A DNA stretch of 64,000 bases from Palsa-504 sp963789225. GTDB lineage: Bacteria; Actinomycetota; Actinomycetes; Streptosporangiales; Streptosporangiaceae. Below are positions 26,802-35,574 of the stretch, one piece after another. Below the pieces are notes generated by a model that worked only from the letters and a program-made list of their open reading frames with translations, did not search any database and was not told where the DNA came from. The stretch spans positions 62,001 to 126,000 of the forward strand of contig CAWBKD010000023.1 of assembly GCA_963789225.1 (NCBI GenBank), written 5' to 3'. Both the position numbers and the translations under genes were made by a program. Each line of letters opens with the position of its first letter. Position 1 is the first letter of the stretch.

Positions 26802-26807
26802 TATCGT
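26802..26807 (+). promoter_or_regulatory. -10 box of mazEF (leaderless)
   Basis: TATCGT lies exactly 6 nt before ATG 26814. A short TACATGTA palindrome at 26782-26789 inside CACGT...ACGTG may be the antitoxin operator. Confidence 0.5.
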
Positions 26808-26813
26808 ATGAGT

Positions 26814-27074
26814 ATGACAAACGCGATGACAGTCCGGCTCGACGAGGAGACGTCCCGCGAGCTCGCCGAACTCGCCGGGCACTACCCGAGCCGGTCCGCT
26901 GCCATCCAGGACGCCATTCACAGTGCGTGGCGGCAACTCCAGGCCGACAAGCTGGAAGCCGGGTACGCCGCCGCGGTCGCCGACAACCCGCACTACCCGT
27001 ACGAGTCGGCCGAGGAAGCCGCCGTGCTGCGCGCGCGCCGCCACGCCCGGCAAGAGCGCGACACGCTCACGTGA
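26814..27074 (+). CDS. Ribbon-helix-helix antitoxin (MazE/ParD-like)
   Basis: 86 residues from ATG 26814 (MTNAMTVRLDEETSRELAEL); ATG 26808 would add two residues but sits directly on the -10 box. The N-terminal 45 residues are a ribbon-helix-helix DNA-binding fold (TVRLDEE...HYPSRSAAIQDAIHSAW), the tail is the flexible toxin-binding part. Overlaps the toxin gene by GTGA. It should neutralise the MazF-like toxin and repress the operon. Confidence 0.85.
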   Translation: MTNAMTVRLDEETSRELAELAGHYPSRSAAIQDAIHSAWRQLQADKLEAGYAAAVADNPHYPYESAEEAAVLRARRHARQERDTLT

Positions 27075-27385
27075 CCGCCAGCCCGCAACGAGGCCAGGTC
27101 TACCGCTGCGACCTCGGCTACGGCCTCAAGCCATGGCTGGTGGTATCCAACAACGCGCGCAACCGCCTGCTCGATGACATCATCGCGATCAGGCTCACCA
27201 CCACGGCGCGCGACCTGCCGACCTGGGTCAAGCTCTCCCCGGCCGACCCGCTCGCCGGATACGCCAACGCCGACTGCATCGAGCAGCTGGGCAAGGACGA
27301 GCTCGGCGAATACCTCGGCACCTTGTCGCCGGCCTCCATGCGTGGCGTGAACCAGGCCCTGGCGATAGCGCTGGCCCTTACCTAA
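27071..27385 (+). CDS. mazF: MazF/PemK-type mRNA interferase toxin
   Basis: 104 residues from GTG 27071. RGQVYRCDLGYGLKPWLVVSNN is the start of the SH3-like MazF/PemK barrel, and LGTLSPASMRGVNQALAIAL is the usual end. The toxin would cleave RNA at short sequences. Start and antitoxin stop overlap by 4 bp (GTGA), so production is tied to antitoxin translation. Confidence 0.85.
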   Translation: MTASPQRGQVYRCDLGYGLKPWLVVSNNARNRLLDDIIAIRLTTTARDLPTWVKLSPADPLAGYANADCIEQLGKDELGEYLGTLSPASMRGVNQALAIALALT

Positions 27386-27632
27386 AGGACGCGACCGACA
27401 CCACTAACCCCGCACGTGGCCCGGTGCAGGCAACCCGGATCAACGCTATCTGCGTGCCCTGGCGGGCAACCGCCGAGCCCTCCGAGCCCGCGCAGAACGG
27501 GCCGGCGCGCGTTCTCCCGGCCGTGCCCGTCGCTCAGCGTCACACTGCTGGCCGGCATCACCGCCGGACCGATCCTCAATCCATCATCGGCTGGCCGCAG
27601 GCCTGAGGCCGCTGCGCGGTCAGGTATCCCGT

Positions 27633-28166
27633 TCAGTTATCGCCTTTCTCGAAGCGGCTGACCACGACAAGCCCGGCCACGAATACGGCCACCATCGCGA
27701 TGAGCAGCGCCAGTTCCGACGTGCTGACCGTGTTCTGGCTGCCGGGAGTCAGCACGAACAGGATGCGCCGGACGACCGCGATCAGCCCGACGACGATGAA
27801 CGGCTGAGCGACCAGACGGTGCGCGCGCAAGGACAGCACGACCGTGTAGACGATCTCGACCAGGATCAATACCAGCAGGACGCGGTCGAGCAGGATCGGG
27901 GCGCCGGCCGAGATCGGCCCAGAGGACCCATCGAGGAAATCGACGATCCCGGCGATCAGTAGCGTGGCAGCCAGCAAGACCAAGACGATCCCCACGGCGA
28001 CCGTGACCCAGTCCTGCACGTCCTCGAGGACCCAGATGGAGCGCGTGGCGACGGGCATGCCTTGCGTCCCGGGTGAGCCGCCGGCCGCTGAGCTTTCGGT
28101 GGACTCGGGCAGCCCGGCTGCAGGTTCGGCACGGTCCTCGCCGCGGGGAGTCGGCATACCGGTCAT
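27633..28166 (-). CDS. PsiE-family membrane protein
   Basis: 177 residues from ATG 28166. A 50-residue Ser/Pro-rich lead is followed by four hydrophobic helices with VLEDVQDWVTVAVGIVLVLL, RLVAQPFIVVGLIAVVRRIL and a closing SELALLIAMVAVFVAGLVVV. This matches phosphate-starvation-inducible PsiE-like proteins of unknown function. The gene is isolated; the plus-strand ORF upstream is divergent. Confidence 0.8.
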   Translation of the reverse strand: MTGMPTPRGEDRAEPAAGLPESTESSAAGGSPGTQGMPVATRSIWVLEDVQDWVTVAVGIVLVLLAATLLIAGIVDFLDGSSGPISAGAPILLDRVLLVLILVEIVYTVVLSLRAHRLVAQPFIVVGLIAVVRRILFVLTPGSQNTVSTSELALLIAMVAVFVAGLVVVSRFEKGDN

Positions 28167-28269
28167 TGTGTCACCGTGACGCTGGCTGTCCCCCGCGTTC
28201 GATAACGTCCCGCCTGCCCGCACGTGGCTGGCCCCGGAGCCTGGCGACCTTGGGCGGGCCCGGGCCAGG

Positions 28270-28800
28270 GTGCTGGATGAACTGGCCCAGCAAACTCTCC
28301 CGGAGGCGGTTAGGCTGGCACGGCTGCTGGCCGAGCTGGACCCGGGGGCGAGCGCGCTCAGCCAGGACCGGGCCGCGGTCCTGGCCCTGCTGGCCTGTGC
28401 CACCGGCACCGCAGTGATCGCGTGGCTGGCCGGCGTGCTCGCCGGGCTGCACCCAGAGCCAGCCGACCTCCGCCACGCCCGGGCCAGGATCCTGGCTCTG
28501 CTGCAAGACGGTGCCGTGCTCCCGGATCAGGCGGCGGAACTGGCGCGGGTGCTGGCCAGCCTGGACCCCACGCCGGGCCGGACTGCGGGCGAATCTCCGG
28601 CAGGGTTCGATGAGCAGCCGAGCGCGGAGTGCGGGTACTGGCCGGCCGCGGGCGCGTGCCCGCCGGATCTGGAGTCTGCGCCCGAAGTTAGCGCTGGGGC
28701 AAAAGGCAAGCGAGAACGGCTGAGATGCGCTCGTGCGTCTCGCGCAGCCGGCGGAGGTCGTCCCAGGGCAGCGGCGTGGGAGATAAGGGGCTGGTTCTGA
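28270..28800 (+). CDS. Hypothetical protein with internal helical repeats, probably 5'-truncated
   Basis: The frame is open from 28180 without a good start; GTG 28270 is the first usable one. Related units recur: WLAPEPGDLGRARARVLDEL before the start and GLHPEPADLRHARARILALL near residue 60, as well as LARLLAELDPG and LARVLASLDPT. Such Leu/Ala-rich repeats suggest an alpha-solenoid fragment. No family is recognised. The tail after residue 115 has no such pattern. It may be the remains of a longer repeat protein. Confidence 0.4.
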   Translation: MLDELAQQTLPEAVRLARLLAELDPGASALSQDRAAVLALLACATGTAVIAWLAGVLAGLHPEPADLRHARARILALLQDGAVLPDQAAELARVLASLDPTPGRTAGESPAGFDEQPSAECGYWPAAGACPPDLESAPEVSAGAKGKRERLRCARASRAAGGGRPRAAAWEIRGWF

Positions 28801-28821
28801 TCGCGCCGGTGTGTCAGCGGT

Positions 28822-29274
28822 TCAGAAGAATCCGAGGTTCGGGAGGAACCGGGCGGCGGCGTCGATGATCTCGCTGGCAGTCTGCAGTGCTTCAGCGGCC
28901 TCGCCGGCGCTGGCTTTCTCGGTCGGGTAGTCCGGGTATTCCAGTTCGTTGCGCCGGCGGCGCAGCCCTCCGAAGGCTCGCAAGCTGGCGCCGAACTGGG
29001 CGCGGATCGCATCGTCAACGGCCTTGTGGCCGCCGGCTGTGGTGGGGCGCAGGCCCTGCTGGGCCAGCAGGGCGACGCAGGCCTGCCGGGCGGCATCATA
29101 AGCGAGGATGATGCTGCTGTCGGGTGCCGCGTCCGCGATCAGGCGTGCCGCATCCAGGGCTTGCCGTGCCCTGTCCAGCCATGATCCGCCGTCGGCCTGC
29201 GCGCCCTGCACGCGTTCTAGGTGTCGTTCCGCGAGTAGCTGCTCGATATCAGCCTCTCCGGCGCCCCACCGCAT
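28822..29274 (-). CDS. HEPN-domain protein (toxin partner of MNT)
   Basis: 150 residues from ATG 29274. WLDRARQALDAARLIADAAPDSSIILAYDAARQACVALL is the classic HEPN helical start. The C-terminal motif reads RRRRNELEYPDY: the catalytic RX4-6H of RNase HEPN proteins seems replaced by R-x4-6-Y. It overlaps the nucleotidyltransferase gene by one base (TGATG). In known HEPN/MNT pairs the MNT protein AMPylates the HEPN motif and keeps it silent. Confidence 0.85.
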   Translation of the reverse strand: MRWGAGEADIEQLLAERHLERVQGAQADGGSWLDRARQALDAARLIADAAPDSSIILAYDAARQACVALLAQQGLRPTTAGGHKAVDDAIRAQFGASLRAFGGLRRRRNELEYPDYPTEKASAGEAAEALQTASEIIDAAARFLPNLGFF

Positions 29275-29870
29275 CAGCCGCCCTCCTCGCCTGGTGGTTC
29301 CCCGGTGACCCAGACGAGGGGAGCCGAGCGGATCTGCTGGATCAGCGGGTCCGCGGCCGCGATCCAGCGGGATCGGGAGCATAGGACGGGGTTGACTGGC
29401 AATCTGAGGCGCTGCTCGGCGCGCTCGGCCGCTTCATACAGGTCGCGGCGTGCCACCTCGCCGATGACCAGGACGTCGATATCGTGCGGCGGGCGTCCGG
29501 GGATGCCCTCATAGCGTGCTGCCCACGAGCCGTAGATCGCCACGGCGATCGCGTCGAGTGAGCCGAACTCCTCGCCGATGACCAGGTGCGGCCCGAACGC
29601 CAGGGTGAGCAGTTCCGACAGCGGCCGGGTGTAGCGGCCGGCTGGGTCTGCGGAGACCAGCCTGGCTCGTCCCACCCGGCGTTCCCGGATCAGCCCGGCC
29701 CCGGCGAGCCGGACTGCCTCGCGTTGCACCGTAGTCAGCGGCAGGCCCAGCGTGACGGCGAGCTCGCTGAGGCTGTACTCGCTGTCTGGGCGCAGCAGGA
29801 GAAGGGTCAGCACCTCGGCGAGGTGCCGGGAGCGCAGAATCGGCAGGAGCGCCGGAGCCTCACTACGCAT
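29274..29870 (-). CDS. Winged-helix MNT nucleotidyltransferase (antitoxin of HEPN/MNT pair)
   Basis: 198 residues. The N-terminal 75 residues form a winged helix (SLSELAVTLGLPLTTVQREAVRLAGAGLIRERRVGRARL), the rest a minimal nucleotidyltransferase with YGSWAARYEG and PHDIDVLVIG (catalytic DxD). Combination of a wHTH with MNT gives antitoxin and repressor in one chain. A near-palindrome and a -10 box lie directly before the start codon, in line with autoregulation of a leaderless mRNA. Confidence 0.87.
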   Translation of the reverse strand: MRSEAPALLPILRSRHLAEVLTLLLLRPDSEYSLSELAVTLGLPLTTVQREAVRLAGAGLIRERRVGRARLVSADPAGRYTRPLSELLTLAFGPHLVIGEEFGSLDAIAVAIYGSWAARYEGIPGRPPHDIDVLVIGEVARRDLYEAAERAEQRLRLPVNPVLCSRSRWIAAADPLIQQIRSAPLVWVTGEPPGEEGG

Positions 29871-29871
29871 A

Positions 29872-29887
29872 GATGAAATATATCATC
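29872..29887 (-). promoter_or_regulatory. Operator and -10 of the MNT/HEPN operon
   Basis: GATGAAATATATCATC is palindromic except for one central pair. On the minus strand it contains TATATT (29882-29877) exactly 6 nt before the ATG. Confidence 0.6.
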
Positions 29888-30520
29888 CGTTTAAGAGAAG
29901 CTAGCCGGCAGGCCGGACGCCGGGCGAGGACGGCGCAGTGGTACTAGGCCAAGTTACCTGCCGGCCGGCCTCCGATGGCAGATGGCGGTTACCCGGGCTC
30001 GGGGCGGGCAGCAGGCCAGCGATGCCGAGCAGGCTGAGCCGGGGGCGGTCATCACCTGGGTCATGGCCCGGCCAGCCGGTACGGCGGGGCGTGGCGCAGC
30101 GCGACCCCTTGTCGCACCGCTCCGGGCCGCACCCGCCACCCCCAAAGCGTGCATGGTGCTGCCCGTCCCCGCAGATTCCCGGCGCCGCGTTTCCGCGGAG
30201 ACGGCTTGTGAAATCGTTCACAACGCGGAAACGTCGCTGACGCGGTAGGCCGAGATTATGACGGTCAGCATCAGCGCCCTGTCCGTGTCAGATGAGTACG
30301 CACGGTCAGCGCATCAATTCGGTAGTTGCCGTCTGCTCTCCGCGTTGTGTTTGCGACCGCGCGCAGCGTTGGACGGTGCCCGGCATTAAGGAGATATTCG
30401 CTATGCGTGGCATCGGGATCCGGCGGTCAGCGATGGACGGTGACGACAAACTGACGAGGCCGGGATTGGCTGATCGCGGTCACTGATCACGACGGTAACA
30501 GCGGAGCATCTGAGCCCCGA
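29888..30520. other. Intergenic region without supported gene
   Basis: Several short overlapping frames exist but none has a ribosome site, family pattern or consistent codon bias. GC content drops slightly around 30240-30480. Confidence 0.5.
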
Positions 30521-31570
30521 TTACCTGGTGCGGATGAGGCCCAGGGCGCGGGCCTGGCTAACCGCCTCGTCGCGGCTGTGGACGCCGAGCCTGTTATACA
30601 GGCGTTCCGCTCGTTCCTTGGCTGCGGACCGGGAGATGCCCAGCTTGCCGGCGATGACGGAGAAGGGCAGTGGTGTGGGGAGGTACCGCAGGACCTGGGC
30701 CTCGGCCTTGGTGATCGACGCCGCCCTGACTCGTGCCCCGGCTTGGCTGGTCGCTTCGGCGGCTATCTCGTCGGCGGCGGCAGTGGTGATGAGGGACTCC
30801 GCTACGGACCCGGCGGCCACCTCGTCGGCGGCTTCTACGGTGGCGGCGTCGTCGGCTACGGCGTCGGCGGCGGCCTGGCCGGCGGCGGCCACGAGCAGGC
30901 CGGCGGCGGTCAGCGCCATGACCGCCTCGTGGGCGGCCGCCTCTTCTACCAGCCCGGCGGTGATCAGCGCCCGGACGGCGCCGGCGGCAGCGGCCGACTG
31001 GATCTGCTGCGACTCGGCCACTGCCTGGGCCGCCTCAGCCTGGGCCGCAGCCGCCGCGAGCAAGGCGGCGGCCTCGTCGGCCTGGGCCTGGGCGATCAGC
31101 TCAGCTGCCTCCTCCATGGCGGCGACCTCGGCGCCCACCACTAGCCCGGTCTCGGCGGTCAGGAAGCCCTCGCCGATCAGCGTGCCGCCGGTCTCGGCGA
31201 TGGCGTCAAACAGCGGGGCGGCCCAGTAGTGCTCGATGAGCAGGAAGGCCAGGGCGGTCCCTGGCTCCAGAGAATCGGCCAGAGCCCGCGCACCGGCCGG
31301 GTCAAAGGCCGCCAGACCGTCAGCTGGGACCGGCACGGCCGGACCGCCGTCCGCGACGGGAACCACGGCCGCCAGCAGCGAGCCGAAGTCCTCGTCATCA
31401 CCGATGGTCAGCCGCTCGATGGTGCCGTCCTGGCTTTTGGCAACGAAAACCATGTCGAGCAGGCGAAGAACTCCCCGGCCGCGCAGGCGATCGACCTCGG
31501 CCAGGATCCTGTCCTCGGCACCTGCGTCGCGGCTGAAGCTCAAGGCGATCACCTGCAGCGGTGCGGTCAT
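30521..31570 (-). CDS. DUF6325-like protein fused to LuxR-type DNA-binding domain
   Basis: 349 residues from ATG 31570, chosen for its GGGAGGG ribosome site. Residues 1-140 resemble the DUF1269/DUF6325 fold (DRLRGRGVLRLLDMVFVAK, FLLIEHYWAAPLFDAI). Residues about 140-285 are an Ala/Glu-rich helical stretch. Residues 290-349 are a GerE/LuxR HTH: AEAQVLRYLPTPLPFSVIAGKLGISRSAAKERAERLYNRLGV. So a domain usually found alone is joined to a transcription regulator output. No transmembrane helix. Target genes and signal are unknown. Confidence 0.8.
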   Translation of the reverse strand: MTAPLQVIALSFSRDAGAEDRILAEVDRLRGRGVLRLLDMVFVAKSQDGTIERLTIGDDEDFGSLLAAVVPVADGGPAVPVPADGLAAFDPAGARALADSLEPGTALAFLLIEHYWAAPLFDAIAETGGTLIGEGFLTAETGLVVGAEVAAMEEAAELIAQAQADEAAALLAAAAAQAEAAQAVAESQQIQSAAAAGAVRALITAGLVEEAAAHEAVMALTAAGLLVAAAGQAAADAVADDAATVEAADEVAAGSVAESLITTAAADEIAAEATSQAGARVRAASITKAEAQVLRYLPTPLPFSVIAGKLGISRSAAKERAERLYNRLGVHSRDEAVSQARALGLIRTR

Positions 31571-31797
31571 CACTGCCCTCCCTTGTCCTGGCCCGTAATG
31601 CCGCCGACGGTACACCAAGCCGCGTCACCGCCAGCGGGCGCACCCCGGGCCTCTTCTGGCAGGACCTGGATCAGTCCGCGGGACCTCACCGCCACAGTTA
31701 AGACCGCCCCCCCGACGACCGCGCGTGACTCGCGGCAGAAGCGGGCAGCTGTCCCGGGCACCGCAGTCCGGTCTTCGCAGCGCACCCGGAAACCGGC

Positions 31798-32178
31798 TCA
31801 GCGGGTCGGCCGCCCGAGCAACTTCTCGATACTGCGGCGCTCGCGCTTGGTCGGACGGCCCGTGCCGCGGTCGCGGGCAGCCACCGCGACAGCCTCCTCG
31901 CGGGGCGGAGGGGGAGGGCTATTGTCGATATAGCACCCGGCGGCAACAGATGCCCCGACACGCTTGGTGATGACCCGCTGGACGACCACGACGCGCTCGC
32001 GTCCTTCGTAGCGCAGCCGCACCTCATCACCGGCCCGTACGGCATGCGCAGGCTTGACCCGTACCCCGTTGACCCTGACATGCCCGGCCCGGCAGGCACC
32101 AGACGCGGCCAACCGGGTCCTGGTCAACCGCACCGACCAGATCCAGCTGTCCACCCGCCCAGCCTGATCACCTGCCAC
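31798..32178 (-). CDS. S4-domain RNA-binding protein (Hsp15-like)
   Basis: 126 residues from a GTG start at 32178. RVDSWIWSVRLTRTRLAASGACRAGHVRVNG is the S4 fold as in heat-shock protein 15; after it come VQRVITKRVGASVAA, a Pro-rich SPPPPPREE and the basic tail GRPTKRERRSIEKL. This layout is standard for actinobacterial S4 proteins. Hsp15 rescues stalled 50S subunits in E. coli; the role here is inferred. The start is set by analogy, since the frame stays open upstream. Confidence 0.85.
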   Translation of the reverse strand: MAGDQAGRVDSWIWSVRLTRTRLAASGACRAGHVRVNGVRVKPAHAVRAGDEVRLRYEGRERVVVVQRVITKRVGASVAAGCYIDNSPPPPPREEAVAVAARDRGTGRPTKRERRSIEKLLGRPTR

Positions 32179-33130
32179 CCAGCAAACTGTAATGCGATAC
32201 GCGCTCGTTGGCTGCGTCCAGCTTGGTGATGTCCTGTCTCGTTGATCATGAGGCACGGGCATCGCGCTGAGCTGCGATGCCTCAAGTACTTGAGACGATT
32301 GGGGGCATCGGTGTCCCGTGACAACGTAGATTGCTCGGTCCAGGTCGCTGGCCTGCGATGAGGAATCTTCGATGTCATGCGACATCGCCGTAGGACGGGG
32401 CGACAGCCGACGAAACCGCAGGCCACGGGCGCTGCGCAATCTTCATTGGCAAAGAGGAAAGTCCGCTGACACGGGACAATCGGTCGTCTCGCCAATCATG
32501 AGGCAAATCGATGCACCCTCTGTGCTGTCTCACCAGTTCAGAGGGCCGGTGCCTCATCTTGGCGAGACGCCGGACCCGGATGCCTCACGTTGGCGTTCCT
32601 TGCCTCGGTCTGGATGAGACAGGACAGGTGTCTTCCGCGAAGGGCCCGCGGTCGGCGGCAGTTGAGGACGTTCACCTCAAGCGCGACGATGTATAAATAT
32701 GCGGCTAGGCTGATCGTACATTGGGCCATAACCGGCACTGCTAAGGGCGGCCAGCGACACGAAAGAGGCCCTCAGGTTAACCTCGCTCCGACCCGCCTAT
32801 GGTCTCCGCCAGTGGCTCACGCCTCCCGCAACGTGGTCTTCTGGGAGCCGTCGCTGGTGCGTCCTCGAGCACCATGGCCAGGAAGGCCGCCGGCATTATG
32901 GCGCGCCAGGTACGTGCCGGTATCGGACGGCGGGCAGCGGCGATCGGCCGGGACCCCGGAACTGCTGGTAACTTCCGCTGTGAGCGGTTGGGTGGTCCGT
33001 CCCGGCCCGTGTGGTCGCGGGTCCGGGGAGAAGACGTCGGCTCCGGATTCGTGAGCGAAGCGTCGAGCGCTGCGACCATGTTAGGGTGACCGCAGGCAGG
33101 GCGGACTGCTGTGAACATGGGGGGCGGGCC
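32179..33130. other. Gene-free region with repeated motif (possible IS end)
   Basis: About 950 bp without a supported gene. It contains a set of direct and inverted 15-20 bp repeats (listed separately), a 14-bp palindrome CTCAAGTACTTGAG at 32281-32294, and a short AT-rich patch near 32690. The second half is antisense to open frames with no family pattern. Confidence 0.6.
32236..32620. repeat. Cluster of direct/inverted repeats, GTCTCG-N8-ATGAGGCA type
   Basis: Direct copies: GTCTCGTTGATCATGAGGCA (32236-32255), GTCTCGCCAATCATGAGGCA (32486-32505) and a degenerate one at 32527-32546. Inverted copies: TGCCTCAAGTACTTGAGAC (32278-32296), TGCCTCATCTTGGCGAGAC (32550-32568), TGCCTCACGTTGGCG (32581-32595) and TGCCTCGGTCTGGATGAGAC (32601-32620). 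Multiple terminal repeats like these occur at the ends of IS21-type elements, but no transposase gene remains. Confidence 0.65.
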
Positions 33131-34357
33131 ATGGAACACTGGACGGATTTCGGCGTGGGCCAGCTTCCCTCCTTTTCGGCGCGGAAGAAGGTTGAGTTCC
33201 CGCCGCCAATAGAGGCGCTCGTCGGTGAACGGGCCGGTGCCGTCCAGCAGCCGCTGCAGGGTCTGACCTCGGACGGCACCGTGCGAGCTGGGCTGTTCCC
33301 CCTCCGGTCGACCGGTGTGAGCACGGCGCCGATCACTCAGGCTGCGAGCGAGTTCCTGGGTGCGCTCAGCGCTGAGCAGCGCCAGCGGGCCGTGTTTCCC
33401 CTCGACGCTGAGGAGCGTCGGATGTGGTTGAATATCCACCCGTTCGTGTTCCGCCACGGCGTGATGCTGGAGGATCTGCCGCCCGCGACCCGTCAGCTCG
33501 GACTGCGGCTGCTCGAGGCCAGCTTGTCGGCTCGGGGCTTTGCTCAGGCCCGCGACATCATGCGGCTGAACCGCCTCCTGGCCGAGGTGACAGGATTCGG
33601 TGACGACTTCGGCGAGTGGCCGTACTTCCTGTCCTTCTATGGTGAGCCCAGCGCCGAGCGGCCGTGGGCGTGGCAGATCGACGGCCACCACCTGTGCCTC
33701 AATGGCACCGTCATCGGTGACCAGTTCCTGCTGACACCCGGTTTCATGGGCTCAGAACCGTGTCAGGTGTTCGATGGTCCGCTGGCCGGCACGATGGTCT
33801 TCACCGCGGAGGAGCGGGCTGGCCTGGAGCTCATCCGCTCCCTTGATGACCGGCAGGCGGTCCAGGCTGTCCTGCGACCGTCGATCTATCCCGATGACCT
33901 CCCCCCGGAGTTGCAGGACTTCCTCGACGGCCGGATGCAGGCCGGTGCGTTCCGGGACAACGCTGTGGTTGCTTATGCGGGTGTCTGCGCCGCTGACCTG
34001 ACCGGTATCCAGCGCCGGTGCCTGCGGGCTCTGGTCGCCGTCTATGTCGGCTGGACGTGCGAGGGCCACTCCGGGGTGAAGATGTCCGAGGTGGATCAGC
34101 ATCTGGACGAGACCTATTTCGCCTGGATGGGCGCGGTCGCCGATGATGGCCCCTTCTACTACCGGGTCCAGAGCCCGGTCGTGCTCATCGAGTTCGATCA
34201 CCATCCGGGCGTCGCGTTCAACAATGTCGTGCCATCGCGCAATCACATTCACACCATCATCCGCACGCCAAACGGCGGCGACTACGGTATCGATCTACTC
34301 CGCCAGCATCACGAGCGCTTCGACCACAGCACCGGGATCCACATCGCCCGGCCATAA
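33131..34357 (+). CDS. DUF3500-family protein
   Basis: 408 residues from ATG 33131. Patterns FLGALSAEQRQRAVFPLDAEERRMWLNIHP, WAWQIDGHHLCLNGTVIGDQFLLTPGFMG and VLIEFDHHPGVAFN are those of the DUF3500 family, whose function is not established. Conserved His clusters (DGHHL, FDHHPG and NHIHT) suggest metal binding. No signal peptide. The upstream frame extends to 33011 but lacks codon bias. It stands alone. Confidence 0.85.
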   Translation: MEHWTDFGVGQLPSFSARKKVEFPPPIEALVGERAGAVQQPLQGLTSDGTVRAGLFPLRSTGVSTAPITQAASEFLGALSAEQRQRAVFPLDAEERRMWLNIHPFVFRHGVMLEDLPPATRQLGLRLLEASLSARGFAQARDIMRLNRLLAEVTGFGDDFGEWPYFLSFYGEPSAERPWAWQIDGHHLCLNGTVIGDQFLLTPGFMGSEPCQVFDGPLAGTMVFTAEERAGLELIRSLDDRQAVQAVLRPSIYPDDLPPELQDFLDGRMQAGAFRDNAVVAYAGVCAADLTGIQRRCLRALVAVYVGWTCEGHSGVKMSEVDQHLDETYFAWMGAVADDGPFYYRVQSPVVLIEFDHHPGVAFNNVVPSRNHIHTIIRTPNGGDYGIDLLRQHHERFDHSTGIHIARP

Positions 34358-34642
34358 CACCTGGGGCTTCCGTTCTATTCACCTATACGAATAGGTGGCG
34401 CAGCAATTTGCCGCTGCGACGGTCCGCCCGCCCGCCTCAATTTTGGAAGATTATGCGTGGCTGTGCATAAACGCGGGCGGCGGCGACGACCTCATTTCGG
34501 CAGATCCGGACGTCGCCAGCCGGGCGAAATTGGAGGGATTGGCCCCATCGACCCGGATCCCCGAGCAAATACACCAAATCGTTACCAGAGCGGAGCATCA
34601 GCCGACCCCGGTACCCAGCAGATCAACGTACCGGACCGGGCG
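34358..34642. other. Gap with possible gene debris
   Basis: No ORF with recognisable family. The GC content is lower than in the neighbours (34370-34500), and the sequence is probably decayed or acquired. Confidence 0.4.
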
Positions 34643-35026
34643 TTACGGGTGGGCAATGTCAACGTGGCGGCTTACGGCCGCGGCGATGGCCGCTAGGTCG
34701 CCTTCGTCGGAGCTGACGATGAGGTCGCCGCGCCGGAGGGCGCCTTCGACGACGCTGGCGTCAACGATGTCGGTGGTGCGAGCGCGCCCGGCGAGGGTTC
34801 CGGTGGCCTTGGCCCTGCTGTCATCGAGAACTTCGACCTCGCACCCGGCTAGCAGCCGGGCGAGCTGCGCCTGGCGGGGCGTGCCTCGCCAGCACTGGGC
34901 CACGACCGGGGCGGGGACGATCGGCACGACGCGGCGGAGCAGCAAGGCACGATGGCGGGCCCACATCGGCCGCTCACCGCGCTCGGCGGCAATCAGCGCC
35001 TCGGAGTCATACGTGACGCCCGTCAC
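34643..35026 (-). CDS. vapC: PIN-domain toxin VapC (module 1)
   Basis: 127 residues from GTG 35026. PIN acidic residues: TYDSEALIAAE, TDIVDASVV and SSDEGDL. PIN toxins are Mg-dependent RNases that cut tRNA or rRNA. It overlaps its antitoxin gene by GTGA. The middle (VVAQCWRGTPRQAQLARLLAG) is close to that of the VapC encoded divergently at 35.9 kb, so the two modules are paralogues. Confidence 0.87.
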   Translation of the reverse strand: MTGVTYDSEALIAAERGERPMWARHRALLLRRVVPIVPAPVVAQCWRGTPRQAQLARLLAGCEVEVLDDSRAKATGTLAGRARTTDIVDASVVEGALRRGDLIVSSDEGDLAAIAAAVSRHVDIAHP

Positions 35027-35283
35027 GCCGACCGCCGGGTGGGAGCAGGCTGGGTGACCCGGGCAGCCCACTCGTCGGCCTCGGCGATCTCGTCCGGGGT
35101 GAACGGGCCGTGCTCGGCTTCATACTGGCTGACCGCTTCCAGGCCGGCCCGGATGACGAATTCCTTCCGCGCGGTCTGGGCGACCCAGGCACTGTAGCTC
35201 ATCCCGGCAGCCTCAGCGGCCGCGGCGATCTCGGCATCGAGTTCGGGCGGGATGGAGATGGAGCGCTTCTTCCGGACGGCCAT
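35023..35283 (-). CDS. vapB: VapB-type ribbon-helix-helix antitoxin (module 1)
   Basis: 86 residues from ATG 35283. MAVRKKRSISIPPELDAEIAAAAEAAGMSYSAWV is a ribbon-helix-helix DNA-binding fold; the tail YEAEHGPFTPDEIAEADEWA is the toxin-binding part and resembles that of the second module. A TACCGT -10 lies exactly 6 nt before the ATG. Confidence 0.87.
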   Translation of the reverse strand: MAVRKKRSISIPPELDAEIAAAAEAAGMSYSAWVAQTARKEFVIRAGLEAVSQYEAEHGPFTPDEIAEADEWAARVTQPAPTRRSA

Positions 35284-35574
35284 GACCCCACGGTAGCACA
35301 GCGGTACGACAGGCAGGACACCTGCGACAGGACCTTTGCCAGCAGCGCTAGGCCCCCCGAGCCCACAGTCAGCCTCGAACACCTGAGCAGAACACCCAGG
35401 TCTGAAAGCGCACAGGCGATGGCAGCTCAGCGCGCTCTGTCCACGGCATGAGCGGATGCGTTCCGTGAAGGAACTGACGACGTACTCGCATGCGCATGCG
35501 GGTCAGGCTCCACAGCAGGCAGGCCAGACAGGCACAGTGTTCCCACATTCGTGGGCGGAATGTAGCATGAATAT
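35284..35574. promoter_or_regulatory. Divergent control region of two vapBC modules
   Basis: Holds -10 boxes TACCGT (35295-35290, minus) and TAGCAT (35563-35568, plus), each 6 nt from its start codon. Between them are a perfect 14-bp palindrome CGCATGCGCATGCG (35487-35500) and an inverted repeat ACATTC-N7-GAATGT (35545-35563) that touches the plus-strand -10 and is a likely VapB operator. Confidence 0.6.

Noticed and set aside
33011..33130. Upstream extension of the DUF3500 gene
   Set aside because: Arg-rich sequence without family similarity; ATG 33131 fits better.
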